Positions 10,072 to 19,343 of a stretch of DNA of 64,000 nt are shown piece after piece (positions within the stretch are counted from its first letter, which is position 1; every line of letters begins with the position of its first letter). Location: positions 1,860,001-1,924,000 of the forward strand of contig NZ_CP060039.1 of assembly GCF_014211915.1 (NCBI RefSeq), read 5' to 3'. Under the pieces are notes generated by a model. That model had not been told where the DNA came from and ran no database searches. It saw only the letters and a program-made list of their open reading frames with translations. The position numbers and the translations under genes are program-made. This DNA comes from Burkholderia cenocepacia (lineage in GTDB: Bacteria; Pseudomonadota; Gammaproteobacteria; Burkholderiales; Burkholderiaceae).

Positions 10072-11112
10072 ATGGCGCAACACGAGACAGAGACGGCGAC
10101 GCAGCCGATGACGATGATCCAGGCGTTGCGCTCCGCGATGGACGTGATGCTCGGGCGCGACAGCGACGTAGTCGTGTTCGGGCAGGACGTCGGCTATTTC
10201 GGCGGCGTGTTCCGCTGTACCGAAGGACTGCAGAACAAGTACGGCAAGTCGCGCGTGTTCGATGCGCCGATCTCGGAAGGCGGGATCGTCGGTGCGGCGG
10301 TCGGGATGGGCGCCTACGGGTTGCGGCCCGTGTGCGAGATCCAGTTCGCCGACTATTTCTATCCGGCATCCGACCAGATCGTGTCGGAAGGCGCGCGGCT
10401 GCGCTACCGCTCGGCCGGCCAGTTCACCGCGCCGATGACGATCCGGATGCCGTGCGGCGGCGGCATCTACGGCGGGCAGACGCACAGCCAGAGCCCGGAG
10501 GCGATGTTCACGCAGGTGTGCGGGCTGCGCACGGTGATGCCGTCGAATCCGTACGACGCGAAAGGGCTCCTGATCGCGTCGATCGAGAACGACGATCCGG
10601 TGATCTTCCTCGAACCGAAACGGCTGTACAACGGGCCGTTCGACGGCCATCACGAACGACCCGTCACGTCGTGGCTCAAGCATCCGGCGAGCGCGGTGCC
10701 GGAAGGCTACTACACGGTGCCGCTCGATACGGCCGCCGTCGTGCGGCCCGGCAACGACGTGACGGTGCTCACATATGGCACGACGGTGCACGTGTCGCTG
10801 GCCGCCGCCGAGGAGACGGGCATCGACGCGGAAGTGATCGACCTGCGCACGCTGTGGCCGCTCGATCTCGACACGATCGTCGCGTCGGTGCGCAAGACCG
10901 GGCGCTGCGTCGTGGTGCACGAGGCGACGCGCACCTGCGGCTATGGCGCGGAGCTCGTGTCGCTGGTGCAGGAACACTGCTTCTACCACCTCGAAGCGCC
11001 GGTCGAGCGCACGACGGGTTGGGACACCCCGTATCCGCATGCGCAGGAATGGGCGTACTTTCCGGGGCCGACCCGGGTCGGTGAAGCGTTGCGACGCGTG
11101 ATGGAGGCGTGA
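10072..11112 (+). CDS. bkdA2: Branched-chain 2-oxoacid dehydrogenase E1 beta subunit
   Basis: This 346-residue protein is the E1 beta partner. It carries the transketolase central region (VVVFGQDVGYFGGVFRCTEG, about residues 34-53; then DAPISEGGIVGAAVGMGAYG) and the C-terminal transketolase domain (DLRTLWPLDLDTI). The beta subunit completes the ThDP site and binds E2. The ATG at 10072 follows the bkdA1 stop by two bases, and the E2 gene starts one base after this stop, so the operon is tightly coupled. Confidence 0.95.
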   Translation: MAQHETETATQPMTMIQALRSAMDVMLGRDSDVVVFGQDVGYFGGVFRCTEGLQNKYGKSRVFDAPISEGGIVGAAVGMGAYGLRPVCEIQFADYFYPASDQIVSEGARLRYRSAGQFTAPMTIRMPCGGGIYGGQTHSQSPEAMFTQVCGLRTVMPSNPYDAKGLLIASIENDDPVIFLEPKRLYNGPFDGHHERPVTSWLKHPASAVPEGYYTVPLDTAAVVRPGNDVTVLTYGTTVHVSLAAAEETGIDAEVIDLRTLWPLDLDTIVASVRKTGRCVVVHEATRTCGYGAELVSLVQEHCFYHLEAPVERTTGWDTPYPHAQEWAYFPGPTRVGEALRRVMEA

Positions 11113-11113
11113 G

Positions 11114-12427
11114 ATGGGGATTCATGTCATCAAGATGCCGGATATCGGCGAAGGGATCGCCGAGGTCGAGCTGGTGGCCTGGCATGTGGAAGTCGGGCAG
11201 ACGATCAAGGAAGACCAGCCGCTCGCCGACGTGATGACCGACAAGGCGGCGGTCGAGATTCCGTCGCCGGTGACGGGCAAGGTGATCGAGCTGGGCGGCC
11301 GGATCGGCGAGATGATGGCGGTGGGCAGCGAGCTGATTCGGCTGGAAGTCGAAGGCGACGGCAACCTGAAGGCCGCGGCACCGGTGCAGGAAACGAAGGT
11401 AGCAACCGCACCGGTCGAGGCGGCGGCGCCGTCGAAGCCGGCGGCCGACACATCGGTCGAGCCGCCAGCGCAGCCCGCGGCGCCCCGGGCACCGGCGAAA
11501 CCGCGTCGCGAGGAACCGGCCGCGCCGCCGCGCGCGGCGCTCGCGCCGGGCGAGCGGCCGCTCGCGTCGCCTGCCGTGCGTCAGCGCGCGTGGGACATGG
11601 GTATCGAGTTGCGCTATGTGCGCGGCACCGGCGAAGCAGGGAGGATCTTGCATGCGGATCTCGATGCGTATGCGCGGACCGGCGGCAGCACGTCGCACGC
11701 ATCGCAGCCGCGCGGCTACGACGAGCGCCACGACGAAACCGAGGTGCCGGTGATCGGCCTGCGGCGCGCGATCGCGCGCAAGATGCAGGAAGCGAAGCGC
11801 CGCATCCCGCACTTCAGCTACGTCGAGGAAATCGACGTCACCGAGCTCGAATCGTTGCGCACGGAACTGAACCGCCGTCACGGCGACACGCGCGGCAAGC
11901 TCACGCCGCTGCCGCTGCTGATCCGCGCGATGGTGATCGCGCTGCGCGACTTCCCGCAGATCAACGCGCGTTTCGACGACGAAGCGGGCGTCGTCACGCG
12001 TTACGGCGCGGTGCACATGGGCGTCGCGACGCAGACGGACGGCGGCCTCACGGTGCCCGTGCTGCGTCATGCGGAAGCGCGCGACGTGTGGTCGATCTCG
12101 GCGGAAATCGCGCGGCTCGCCGATGCGGTGCGTGCGAACCGCGCGCAGCGCGACGAGCTGAGCGGCTCGACGATCACGATCTCGAGCCTCGGCGCCCTCG
12201 GCGGCATCGTGTCGACGCCGGTGATCAATCATCCGGAGGTCGGCATCGTCGGCGTGAACCGGATCGTCGAGCGGCCGATGATCCGCGACGGCGCGGTCGT
12301 CGCGCGCAAGATGATGAACCTGTCGTCGTCGTTCGACCATCGCGTCGTCGACGGCGCGGACGCGGCCGAATTCATCCAGGCCGTGCGCGCTGTGCTCGAA
12401 CGCCCGGCACTGCTGTTCGTGGAGTGA
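11114..12427 (+). CDS. bkdB: Branched-chain 2-oxoacid dehydrogenase E2, lipoamide acyltransferase
   Basis: This 437-residue protein forms the complex core and transfers the branched acyl group to CoA. Domains in order are one lipoyl domain (residues 1-80, lipoyl Lys44 in MTDKAAVEI), an Ala/Pro-rich linker (about 90-145), a peripheral subunit-binding domain (about 150-188, [15 protein letters not shown]), and the catalytic acyltransferase domain with the conserved [16 protein letters not shown] (His409). It has one lipoyl domain, as usual for BCKDH E2. Confidence 0.95.
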   Translation: MGIHVIKMPDIGEGIAEVELVAWHVEVGQTIKEDQPLADVMTDKAAVEIPSPVTGKVIELGGRIGEMMAVGSELIRLEVEGDGNLKAAAPVQETKVATAPVEAAAPSKPAADTSVEPPAQPAAPRAPAKPRREEPAAPPRAALAPGERPLASPAVRQRAWDMGIELRYVRGTGEAGRILHADLDAYARTGGSTSHASQPRGYDERHDETEVPVIGLRRAIARKMQEAKRRIPHFSYVEEIDVTELESLRTELNRRHGDTRGKLTPLPLLIRAMVIALRDFPQINARFDDEAGVVTRYGAVHMGVATQTDGGLTVPVLRHAEARDVWSISAEIARLADAVRANRAQRDELSGSTITISSLGALGGIVSTPVINHPEVGIVGVNRIVERPMIRDGAVVARKMMNLSSSFDHRVVDGADAAEFIQAVRAVLERPALLFVE

Positions 12428-12431
12428 GCCG

Positions 12432-13823
12432 ATGAAGAACGAACACACCACACTGCTCGTCATCGGCGGCGGCCCGGGCGGCTACGTCGCCGCGATCCGG
12501 GCCGGCCAGCTCGGCATTCCGACCGTGCTCGTCGAACGCGACCGGCTCGGCGGCACCTGCCTGAACATCGGCTGCATTCCGTCGAAGGCGCTGATCCACG
12601 TGGCCGACGCGTTCGAGCAGGCGTGCGGCCATGCCGGCGAAGCGGCGCTCGGCATCCGCGTGCGCACGCCGGAGATCGACATCGCGAAAAGCGTCGCGTG
12701 GAAGGACGGCATCGTCGACCGGCTGACGCGCGGCGTCGGCGCGCTGCTCAAGAAGAACGGCGCGCGCGTGCTGCACGGCGAAGCGCGCGTGATCGACGGC
12801 AAGACCGTCGAGGTCGTCAGCGGCGGCCATGCGGTGCGGATCGGTTGCGAGCACCTGTTGCTCGCAACCGGTTCCGAGCCGGTCGAACTGCCGTCGATGC
12901 CGTTCGGCGGGCACGTCGTGTCGTCCACCGACGCGCTGTCGCCCGCGACGCTGCCGAAGCGGCTGGTCGTCGTCGGGGCCGGCTATATCGGGCTCGAACT
13001 CGGGATCGTCTATCGCAAGCTCGGCGTCGACGTCAGCGTCGTCGAGGCGGCCGAGCGCGTGCTGCCTGCGTACGATGCCGAACTCGTGCGGCCGGTGGCC
13101 GATTCGCTCGCGCGCCTCGGCGTGCGGCTGTGGCTCGGCCACACCGTGCTCGGGCTGGACGAGCACGGCGCGGTGCGCGTGCGGGCGGCTGACGGCGCCG
13201 AGCAGACGCTGCCGGCCGATCGCGTGCTGGTTGCCGTCGGCCGCAGGCCGCGTATCGACGGATTCGGGCTCGAGACGCTGATGCTCGATCGCAATGGCCG
13301 CGCGCTGCGGATCGACGACGCCTGCCGGACGTCGATGCGCAACGTGTGGGCGATCGGCGACGTCGCGGGCGAGCCGATGCTCGCGCATCGCGCGATGGCG
13401 CAAGGCGAGATGGTGGCCGAGCTGATCGCCGGCCGGCGTCGCCAGTTCACGCCCGCGTCGATTCCAGCCGTGTGCTTCACCGATCCCGAGATCGTGACGG
13501 CCGGCTGGTCGCCGGACGATGCACATGCGGCCGGCGTCGATTGCCTGAGCGCGTCGTTTCCGTTCGCCGCGAACGGGCGGGCGATGACGTTGCAGGCGAC
13601 CGACGGATTCGTGCGCGTCGTCGCGCGGCGCGACAATCATCTGATCGTCGGCTGGCAGGCGGTCGGGCGCGGGGTGTCGGAGCTGGCCGCGGCGTTCTCG
13701 CAGTCGCTGGAGATGGGCGCGCGGCTGGAAGACATCGGCGGCACGATCCACGCGCATCCGACGCTCGGCGAAGCGCTTCAGGAGGCGGCGTTGCGTGCGC
13801 TCGGACACGCGCTGCATGTCTGA
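12432..13823 (+). CDS. lpdV: Dihydrolipoyl dehydrogenase (E3) of the branched-chain complex
   Basis: This 463-residue flavoprotein reoxidises the E2 lipoamide with NAD+. It shows an N-terminal FAD-binding [10 protein letters not shown] (residues 12-21), the redox-active disulfide in [13 protein letters not shown] (Cys43 and Cys48), an NAD-binding [10 protein letters not shown] near residue 185, and a C-terminal interface [15 protein letters not shown] with the catalytic His. As the operon-borne E3 it corresponds to LPD-Val of pseudomonads. No bkdR-type regulator is next to the operon here. Confidence 0.95.
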   Translation: MKNEHTTLLVIGGGPGGYVAAIRAGQLGIPTVLVERDRLGGTCLNIGCIPSKALIHVADAFEQACGHAGEAALGIRVRTPEIDIAKSVAWKDGIVDRLTRGVGALLKKNGARVLHGEARVIDGKTVEVVSGGHAVRIGCEHLLLATGSEPVELPSMPFGGHVVSSTDALSPATLPKRLVVVGAGYIGLELGIVYRKLGVDVSVVEAAERVLPAYDAELVRPVADSLARLGVRLWLGHTVLGLDEHGAVRVRAADGAEQTLPADRVLVAVGRRPRIDGFGLETLMLDRNGRALRIDDACRTSMRNVWAIGDVAGEPMLAHRAMAQGEMVAELIAGRRRQFTPASIPAVCFTDPEIVTAGWSPDDAHAAGVDCLSASFPFAANGRAMTLQATDGFVRVVARRDNHLIVGWQAVGRGVSELAAAFSQSLEMGARLEDIGGTIHAHPTLGEALQEAALRALGHALHV

Positions 13824-14168
13824 CGTGCGGGCTTGACGGAGCGCTGCTGCCGGTGCGTCACGCATGCATCGGCAGCGCTTGCGGCGTCTGATGGATTTCA
13901 TGTTGTTCATCCGGTATCCGTTCGTGCCGGTCCCGAAGCCAACCTGATCGGATTGCCAGTGCCCGAGCCCGCGCGCCGGGTCGGGAACGCGCGCAGCAGC
14001 AGCGCTGGCCGGGACGGGTTCAATCGCCCGGGACCGCACCTGACAGGCCCGTAATTTTTCGAGACGAGGGGAGGGTTGCCGCCGCCACGTCGGCCGACGA
14101 TCATGTCGATAGCCGGAAACCGGGCTGCCTCGGCCCGCCAACGCAGGCTTCACACGGAACAACCGGAC
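13824..14168. other. Gap after the bkd operon with an imperfect hairpin
   Basis: There is no gene in these 345 bases. An inverted repeat (AGCGCTGCTGCCG at 13840-13852, CGGCAGCGCT at 13870-13879, three-base bulge) just after lpdV could act as a transcript end, but it lacks a T-run, so it is not a classical intrinsic terminator. Confidence 0.4.
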
Positions 14169-14798
14169 ATGAAACTGCTGCTCGTCGGCGCGACCGGACT
14201 CGTCGGGCGCCACGTCCTCGAAGTTGCGCTCGCCGACGCGCGGGTCGATCAGGTGATCGTCCTCGCGCGCCGGCCGTTGTCGCCGCATCCGAAGATGCGC
14301 GCGCTGGAAGTCGATTTCGACCATCTGCCCGACACGGCCGATTGGTGGCACGCGGATGCGGTGATCTGCACGCTCGGCACCACGATGCGGGCCGCCGGTT
14401 CGCAGGCGGCCTTCCGGCGCGTCGATCACGACTATCCGCTTGCGGTCGCGCGGCTCGCGCACCGGCACGGCACGCCGACCTACGTGCTGAATTCCGCGCT
14501 CGGCGCCGATGCCGGGTCGCGCATCTTTTACAACCGCGTGAAGGGCGAAGTCGAGCAGGCGCTCGCCGGCGTCGGCTTCGATTCGCTCACGTACGTGCGA
14601 CCGGGCCTGATCGGCGGCAGCCGCGACGAGTTCCGGTTCGGCGAGCGGCTGTTCATATTCGCGCTGAGCGCCGTCGCGCCGGTGCTCCCGGCGAAGTGGC
14701 GCGTGAATCCCGCGCCGCGGATTGCGCGCGCGTTGCTCGACGCGGCGATCGACGCACGGCCGGGCGTGCAGGTCGTCGCATCCGACCGGCTCGTCTGA
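14169..14798 (+). CDS. NAD(P)-binding Rossmann-fold oxidoreductase, HIM1/TIP30-like
   Basis: This 209-residue protein starts with LLLVGATGLVGRHVLE, the nucleotide-binding motif of atypical short-chain dehydrogenases. It has the family-typical ICTLGTTMRAAGSQAAFRRVD region and YNRVKGEVE, where Tyr and Lys take the place of the SDR catalytic pair. Substrate is unknown; the family is often annotated as NAD-dependent epimerase or NAD(P)H-binding. It is a single-gene unit convergent with the next LysR gene. Confidence 0.85.
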   Translation: MKLLLVGATGLVGRHVLEVALADARVDQVIVLARRPLSPHPKMRALEVDFDHLPDTADWWHADAVICTLGTTMRAAGSQAAFRRVDHDYPLAVARLAHRHGTPTYVLNSALGADAGSRIFYNRVKGEVEQALAGVGFDSLTYVRPGLIGGSRDEFRFGERLFIFALSAVAPVLPAKWRVNPAPRIARALLDAAIDARPGVQVVASDRLV

Positions 14799-14825
14799 CG
14801 CGGCGCGGGCGGCGCGCCCGGCCGA

Positions 14826-15758
14826 CTATTCGTCTGCGTTTCCGACGAGCGCGCCGAACTGCTCGGCGAGCGCGGCCGTGAACGCATCCAGCGCTTCGCT
14901 GCCGTCGGAATTCCTCGGTGTCGCGAGCTGGAATGCCACCGTGTGGCTCAGCTTGCTCGCGAGCAGCCGGCGCATCTTCCCGGCGGCGATCCACGGTGCC
15001 GCGACGTGGTCGGGCAGGAAGCCGACATGCGCGCCCGACAGGATGAAGATCACGTCGGCATCGACGTTTTCCGAAAACGCGGTCGGCCGTGCATTGCGCA
15101 GCGCCGCTCCCGACGTGTTCGTCTTGTAGAGCCGCGCGACGTTGCTCGCGCGTGAGATGTCGTCGACCGACACGGCTTTCTTCGCGAACAGCGGATGGCG
15201 GGCGCCGCAATGCAGCGACTGGTGCTCGACGAACAGCGGCGCGTAGTGCAGGCCGGCCTGGTGGCCGGAGAAATAGCCGATCGCGAGCTGCAGTTCGCCT
15301 TTCAGCAGCCGGCGCTCCAGCTCGTCGGGCGGCACCGCGATCATTTCGATCAGCACATCCGGCGCGCGCTCGCGAAAGCGGCCGACGGCCGCCGCGATCG
15401 ATTCGACGACGTCGGGCGAGATCCGCTCGGACAGGCCGATGCGCAATTCGCCAAGCAACGTGCCCGAGATGTGCTGCGTGTCGCGCGTGAACACGTCCAT
15501 CGCGTGCAGCAGGCGGCGCGTCGACTGCAGCACGCGTTCGCCCTTCGGCGTCAGCCGGAACCCGCCTTTGCCGCGATCGCACAGCCGGAACCCGAGCCGC
15601 GTCTCGAGCTTGGCCATCTGCGTGCTGATCGTCGACGGCGCCATGCCGAGCGTGCCTTGCGCGGCACTGAAGCCGCCGCTTTCGACGATCGTCAGAAAGA
15701 GCCGCAGCAACTGCAAATCCATGTCTCTGAGTCGGGTCAGCATGGCGATACATCGCAT
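14826..15758 (-). CDS. LysR-family regulator divergent from a ureohydrolase gene
   Basis: This 310-residue LysR-type regulator has its winged helix-turn-helix at about residues 15-72 (GGFSAAQGTLGMAPSTISTQ), followed by an effector domain. Starts at residues 6 or 13 are also possible. It is transcribed away from the agmatinase-like gene with 113 bases between, the usual arrangement for a regulator of its divergent neighbour, so it probably controls that gene in response to a guanidino compound. The inducer is inferred from context only. Confidence 0.88.
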   Translation of the reverse strand: MRCIAMLTRLRDMDLQLLRLFLTIVESGGFSAAQGTLGMAPSTISTQMAKLETRLGFRLCDRGKGGFRLTPKGERVLQSTRRLLHAMDVFTRDTQHISGTLLGELRIGLSERISPDVVESIAAAVGRFRERAPDVLIEMIAVPPDELERRLLKGELQLAIGYFSGHQAGLHYAPLFVEHQSLHCGARHPLFAKKAVSVDDISRASNVARLYKTNTSGAALRNARPTAFSENVDADVIFILSGAHVGFLPDHVAAPWIAAGKMRRLLASKLSHTVAFQLATPRNSDGSEALDAFTAALAEQFGALVGNADE

Positions 15759-15773
15759 TTTGTGAAGTCGGCT

Positions 15774-15787
15774 TATGTTAGTTCATA
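15774..15787. promoter_or_regulatory. Candidate LysR-type operator
   Basis: An inverted repeat TATG-N6-CATA lies in the AT-rich part of the 113-bp gap between the LysR gene and the ureohydrolase gene, where a LysR box would be expected. It is short, so the assignment is tentative. Confidence 0.35.
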
Positions 15788-15871
15788 TTTTTCGTTGCAT
15801 GCGGGCGCGGCAGAATCGGGCTCGAGGTCGCCAGCCGCGCGGCCGTGCCCCCTTCAGACCGGACTCCGACG

Positions 15872-16840
15872 ATGAGCCAGAACGATTTCGCGTTCACCCG
15901 CGACAGCCTCTACGGCACCCAGGCCGAACCCAGTTTCGCGGGCGCGACGAGCTTCATGCGCCGGCGTTTCAGCCGCGATCTGGACGGCGTCGACCTCGCG
16001 ATCACCGGCGTGCCGTTCGATTCCGCCGCGTCGCACCGGCCCGGCACGCGCTTCGGCCCGCGCGGGTTGCGGACCGCGTCGACGGGCATCGCGTGGGCGC
16101 GTCCGTGGCCGTGGTCGTTCGATCCGTTCGACGTGCTGGCGGCGGTCGATTACGGCGACTGCGCGTTCGATCTCGGGCAGCCCGAATCGGTGCCGGGCGC
16201 GATCGAGCGGCATGCCGATGCGATCCTCGCGCGCGGCTGCGCGATGCTGACGCTCGGCGGCGATCATTTCATCACGTATCCGCTGCTGAAGGCGCATGCG
16301 AAGGTGCACGGGCCGCTGTCGCTCGTGCATTTCGACGCGCATACCGACACGTGGCCCGACCGCGACGTGAAGCGCATCGATCACGGGACGATGTTCTATC
16401 ACGCGGCGCGGGAAGGGTGGGTCGTGCCCGGACGATCGGCCCAGATCGGCATCCGCACGACCAACGACGAACCGATGGGCTTCGACATCCAGGATGCGCG
16501 TCAGGTGCATGCGTCGACGCCCGCCGCGGTCGCCGCGCGCATTCGCGAGCGAGTCGGCGATCATCCGGTATACCTGACGTTCGACATCGACTGTCTCGAT
16601 CCGGCGTTCGCGCCGGGCACCGGGACGCCGGTGTCGGGCGGACTGTCGAGCCATCAGGCGTTCGAGATCCTGCGCCACCTCGACGGGATCAACCTGGTCG
16701 GCATGGACGTGGTCGAAGTGTCGCCGCCGTACGATCACGCGGAAATCACGTCGCTGGCCGGTGCGACGATCGCACTGGAACTGATCTGCCTGTATGCGTC
16801 GCGCCGGCGGCAGAAAAAGGAACACCCGATCGATGGATGA
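15872..16840 (+). CDS. Ureohydrolase: agmatinase / guanidino-acid hydrolase
   Basis: This 322-residue member of the arginase/agmatinase family splits a guanidino compound into an amine and urea with two Mn ions. The metal-binding motifs are complete: GGDH near residue 130, HFDAHTDTW near residue 152 and TFDIDCLDPAFAPGTGTP near residue 238. Length and motifs fit SpeB-type agmatinase, but guanidinobutyrase and guanidinopropionase (Pseudomonas GbuA, GpuA) share them, so the substrate is open. A GNAT gene overlaps its 3' end by 8 bases, and a LysR gene is divergent. Confidence 0.88.
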   Translation: MSQNDFAFTRDSLYGTQAEPSFAGATSFMRRRFSRDLDGVDLAITGVPFDSAASHRPGTRFGPRGLRTASTGIAWARPWPWSFDPFDVLAAVDYGDCAFDLGQPESVPGAIERHADAILARGCAMLTLGGDHFITYPLLKAHAKVHGPLSLVHFDAHTDTWPDRDVKRIDHGTMFYHAAREGWVVPGRSAQIGIRTTNDEPMGFDIQDARQVHASTPAAVAARIRERVGDHPVYLTFDIDCLDPAFAPGTGTPVSGGLSSHQAFEILRHLDGINLVGMDVVEVSPPYDHAEITSLAGATIALELICLYASRRRQKKEHPIDG

Positions 16841-17297
16841 ACTGATCTGGCGCAAGGCCGTTCCCGGCGACGCGGCCGACTGCATCGCACTGCGTGCGCG
16901 CACACGCGAAAACGCGTTCACCGAAGCGCAGTTGCGCGCGCTCGGCATCACCGTTGAAAGCTGGGACGGCGGTATCCGCGACGGCGTGTTCGCAGGCCAT
17001 GTCTGCTGTGCACCCGCACACATGGTCGGCTACTGCTTCGGCGACACCGGTTCGGGCGAAATCGTCGTGCTCGCGATTTTGCCCGAGTACGAAGGGACGG
17101 GGATCGGCAAGCGGCTGCTGCGGTGCGTGATCGACGATTTCGCGGCGCACGGCGTCACGTCGCTGTTTCTCGGCTGCTCGACCGATCCCGCGTCGCGCTC
17201 GTACGGGTTCTATCGTCACCTCGGCTGGACGCCGACCGGGAAGCTGGACGAGGAGGGAGACGAAATTCTCACGTTTCAGGTCGGGCCGCGCGGTTGA
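16833..17297 (+). CDS. GNAT-family N-acetyltransferase
   Basis: This 154-residue protein has the acetyl-CoA-binding motif A visible as VLAILPEYEGTGIGKRLL at about residues 74-91, and the motif B region SYGFYRHLGW near residue 130. The ATG at 16833 overlaps the ureohydrolase stop, so the two are co-translated. An acetyltransferase that modifies the amine product or a related polyamine would make sense in this operon, but the acceptor is not shown by the sequence. Confidence 0.85.
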   Translation: MDELIWRKAVPGDAADCIALRARTRENAFTEAQLRALGITVESWDGGIRDGVFAGHVCCAPAHMVGYCFGDTGSGEIVVLAILPEYEGTGIGKRLLRCVIDDFAAHGVTSLFLGCSTDPASRSYGFYRHLGWTPTGKLDEEGDEILTFQVGPRG

Positions 17298-17754
17298 TCG
17301 CATGTGGGGTCCGGGGTACGACGTCGTGGCTCTGCGTCGCGACAACGCCGACGACTGGCTGCACGGACACGACTCGAGGCCGCGCGACAGCTGCTGAACT
17401 TCCTCCCGCCGACCCCATGACGGTCGCGCCTGCTCGGCCCCCACCGACCTAACTTTCATTTTTCCTACATCCGGCTCGAGGCAAAGCTGCGCGAGCGTGC
17501 CGCGATTGCTCGGACGATTTCGAAAACCGATCGATACCGGGTAATCACCGATATCTCCCAAGTTGTATATACAACATCATCCGCTGGCAATGTCGGCACA
17601 CGTCGTGCCGGTTGCGCGCCAGCGTGCAGACCGTGCGTGCGTGGCGCATGCCGGCGATCCACGGCGCCCCGCATCCGCAGCGCCGAAAGGGCGGCTCGCA
17701 GTTTCCTGTCCCGTTCAAACCATGTGTGGTCCTGAGTATTTTGGAGATTGACCC
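17298..17754. other. 457-bp upstream region of the NCS1 permease gene
   Basis: No gene is seen. The region turns AT-richer towards its middle and carries a perfect 14-bp palindrome at 17562-17575, listed separately. The permease start has an RBS (GGAG) about 8 bases upstream of its GTG. Confidence 0.5.
17562..17575. promoter_or_regulatory. Perfect palindrome, probable GntR/HutC-type operator
   Basis: GTTGTATATACAAC is a perfect 14-bp palindrome about 180 bases upstream of the permease gene. The core TTGTATATACAA resembles operators described for HutC/FadR-like GntR regulators. No GntR gene lies in the window, so the factor would act in trans. Confidence 0.55.
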
Positions 17755-19185
17755 GTGTCAACGAATTCCAGTGGAAAAGCCGGCGGACTGATCGAGGTAC
17801 GCTCGATCGACTTCATTCCCGACGCCGAGCGCCACGGCGGCCTGCTGAGCCAGTTCACGCTGTGGCTGTCGGCCAACATGCAGATCACGGCCATCGTCAC
17901 GGGCGCGCTCGCGGTCGTGCTCGGCGGCGACGTGTTCTGGTCGCTGGTCGCGCTGCTGCTCGGTCAGCTCGTCGGCGGCGCGGTGATGGCGCTGCACGGC
18001 GCGCAGGGGCCGCAGCTCGGGTTGCCGCAGATGATCTCGAGCCGCGTGCAGTTCGGCGTGTACGGCGCGATGATCCCGATCGTGCTGGTGTGCCTGATGT
18101 ACATCGGCTTTTCCGCGAGCGGCTCGGTGCTGGCCGGGCAGGCCGTCGCGCAACTGCTGCACGTCGACGACGCGGCCGGCATCCTGCTGTTCGCGGCCGT
18201 GATCGTCGTGCTGACCGTGTTCGGCTATCGCGCGATCCACTTCGTCGGCCGGATCGCGAGCGTGGTCGGTATCGTCGCGTTCGTCTACATGTTCGCGCAA
18301 TTGTTCGCGAACCACGACATCGGCGCGCTGCTCGCGAACCGGCATTTCTCGCTGGCGAGCTTCCTGCTCGCGATGTCGTTGTCCGCGTCGTGGCAGATCG
18401 CATTCGGCCCGTACGTGGCCGACTATTCGCGCTACCTGCCGCGCTCGACGTCGTCGGTCGCGACGTTTCTCGCGGTCGGCCTCGGCTCGGTGATCGGCGC
18501 GCAGGCGGCGATGGTGTTCGGCGTGTTCGCGGCCGCGCTGGCCGGCAGCCAGTTCGCGCACCACGAAGTGTCGTACATCGTCGGCCTGGGCTCGACGGGC
18601 GCCGTGGCCGCGCTGCTGTATTTCAGCATCGCGTTCGGCAAGGTGACGGTGACGGCGCTCAACGCGTACGGCAGCTTCATGTCGATGGCGACGATCGTCA
18701 GCGGCTTTCGCGGCAAGGGCGCGGTATCGTCGAAGAGCCGCCTCGTGTACATCTTCGGGATGATCTGCGTGTCGACGCTGATCGCGCTCGCGGGCCGTCA
18801 TTCGTTCCTGAAGGAATTCACCGCGTTCATCCTGTTCCTGCTCGCGTTCTTCACGCCGTGGAGCGCGATCAACCTGGTCGATTACTACTGCTTCACGCGT
18901 TCGCGCTACGACGTGCCGGCGTTGTCCGATCCGGATGGCCGCTACGGCCGCTGGAACGTGATGGCGATCGCGATCTACGTGGTCGGCATCCTCGTGCAAC
19001 TGCCGTTCATGTCGACGCACCTCTACACGGGGCCGCTCGTCGATGCGCTCGGCGGCACCGATATCTCGTGGATTCTCGGCCTCGTCGTGCCGGCCGTGCT
19101 GTATTACGTCGGCGCGCGCGCGTCGCGACGCAGCATTCCCGAGCGCCTGATCCTGCCGCTCGAACGCGGCGAAGTTCACCACTGA
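17755..19185 (+). CDS. NCS1-family purine/cytosine permease
   Basis: This 476-residue membrane protein has about 12 hydrophobic segments and the layout of nucleobase-cation-symport-1 carriers (CodB/FCY-like). The N-terminal cytoplasmic segment is IEVRSIDFIPDAERHG, the first loop carries HGAQGPQLGLPQMISSRVQF, and FGPYVADYSRYLPR lies near residue 220. It imports a nucleobase, hydantoin or related nitrogen compound with a cation; the substrate cannot be read off. It starts at GTG 17755. It lies downstream of the ureohydrolase and before a porin, suggesting an uptake set for nitrogen compounds. Confidence 0.88.
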   Translation: MSTNSSGKAGGLIEVRSIDFIPDAERHGGLLSQFTLWLSANMQITAIVTGALAVVLGGDVFWSLVALLLGQLVGGAVMALHGAQGPQLGLPQMISSRVQFGVYGAMIPIVLVCLMYIGFSASGSVLAGQAVAQLLHVDDAAGILLFAAVIVVLTVFGYRAIHFVGRIASVVGIVAFVYMFAQLFANHDIGALLANRHFSLASFLLAMSLSASWQIAFGPYVADYSRYLPRSTSSVATFLAVGLGSVIGAQAAMVFGVFAAALAGSQFAHHEVSYIVGLGSTGAVAALLYFSIAFGKVTVTALNAYGSFMSMATIVSGFRGKGAVSSKSRLVYIFGMICVSTLIALAGRHSFLKEFTAFILFLLAFFTPWSAINLVDYYCFTRSRYDVPALSDPDGRYGRWNVMAIAIYVVGILVQLPFMSTHLYTGPLVDALGGTDISWILGLVVPAVLYYVGARASRRSIPERLILPLERGEVHH

Positions 19186-19343
19186 CCACGCGTCTCGCGC
19201 ATCGGGCCGGCACGCCGCCGGCCTGAGCGCCGAGTCGGACGTAGCCTGCGTTCGGCTCCATCAACACATTCCGATATCCCGCGATACCGGTGCGGCGTTC
19301 ACGCCGTGCCCGGTGTCGTTTCAATCTCGAACTATCGAATAGT

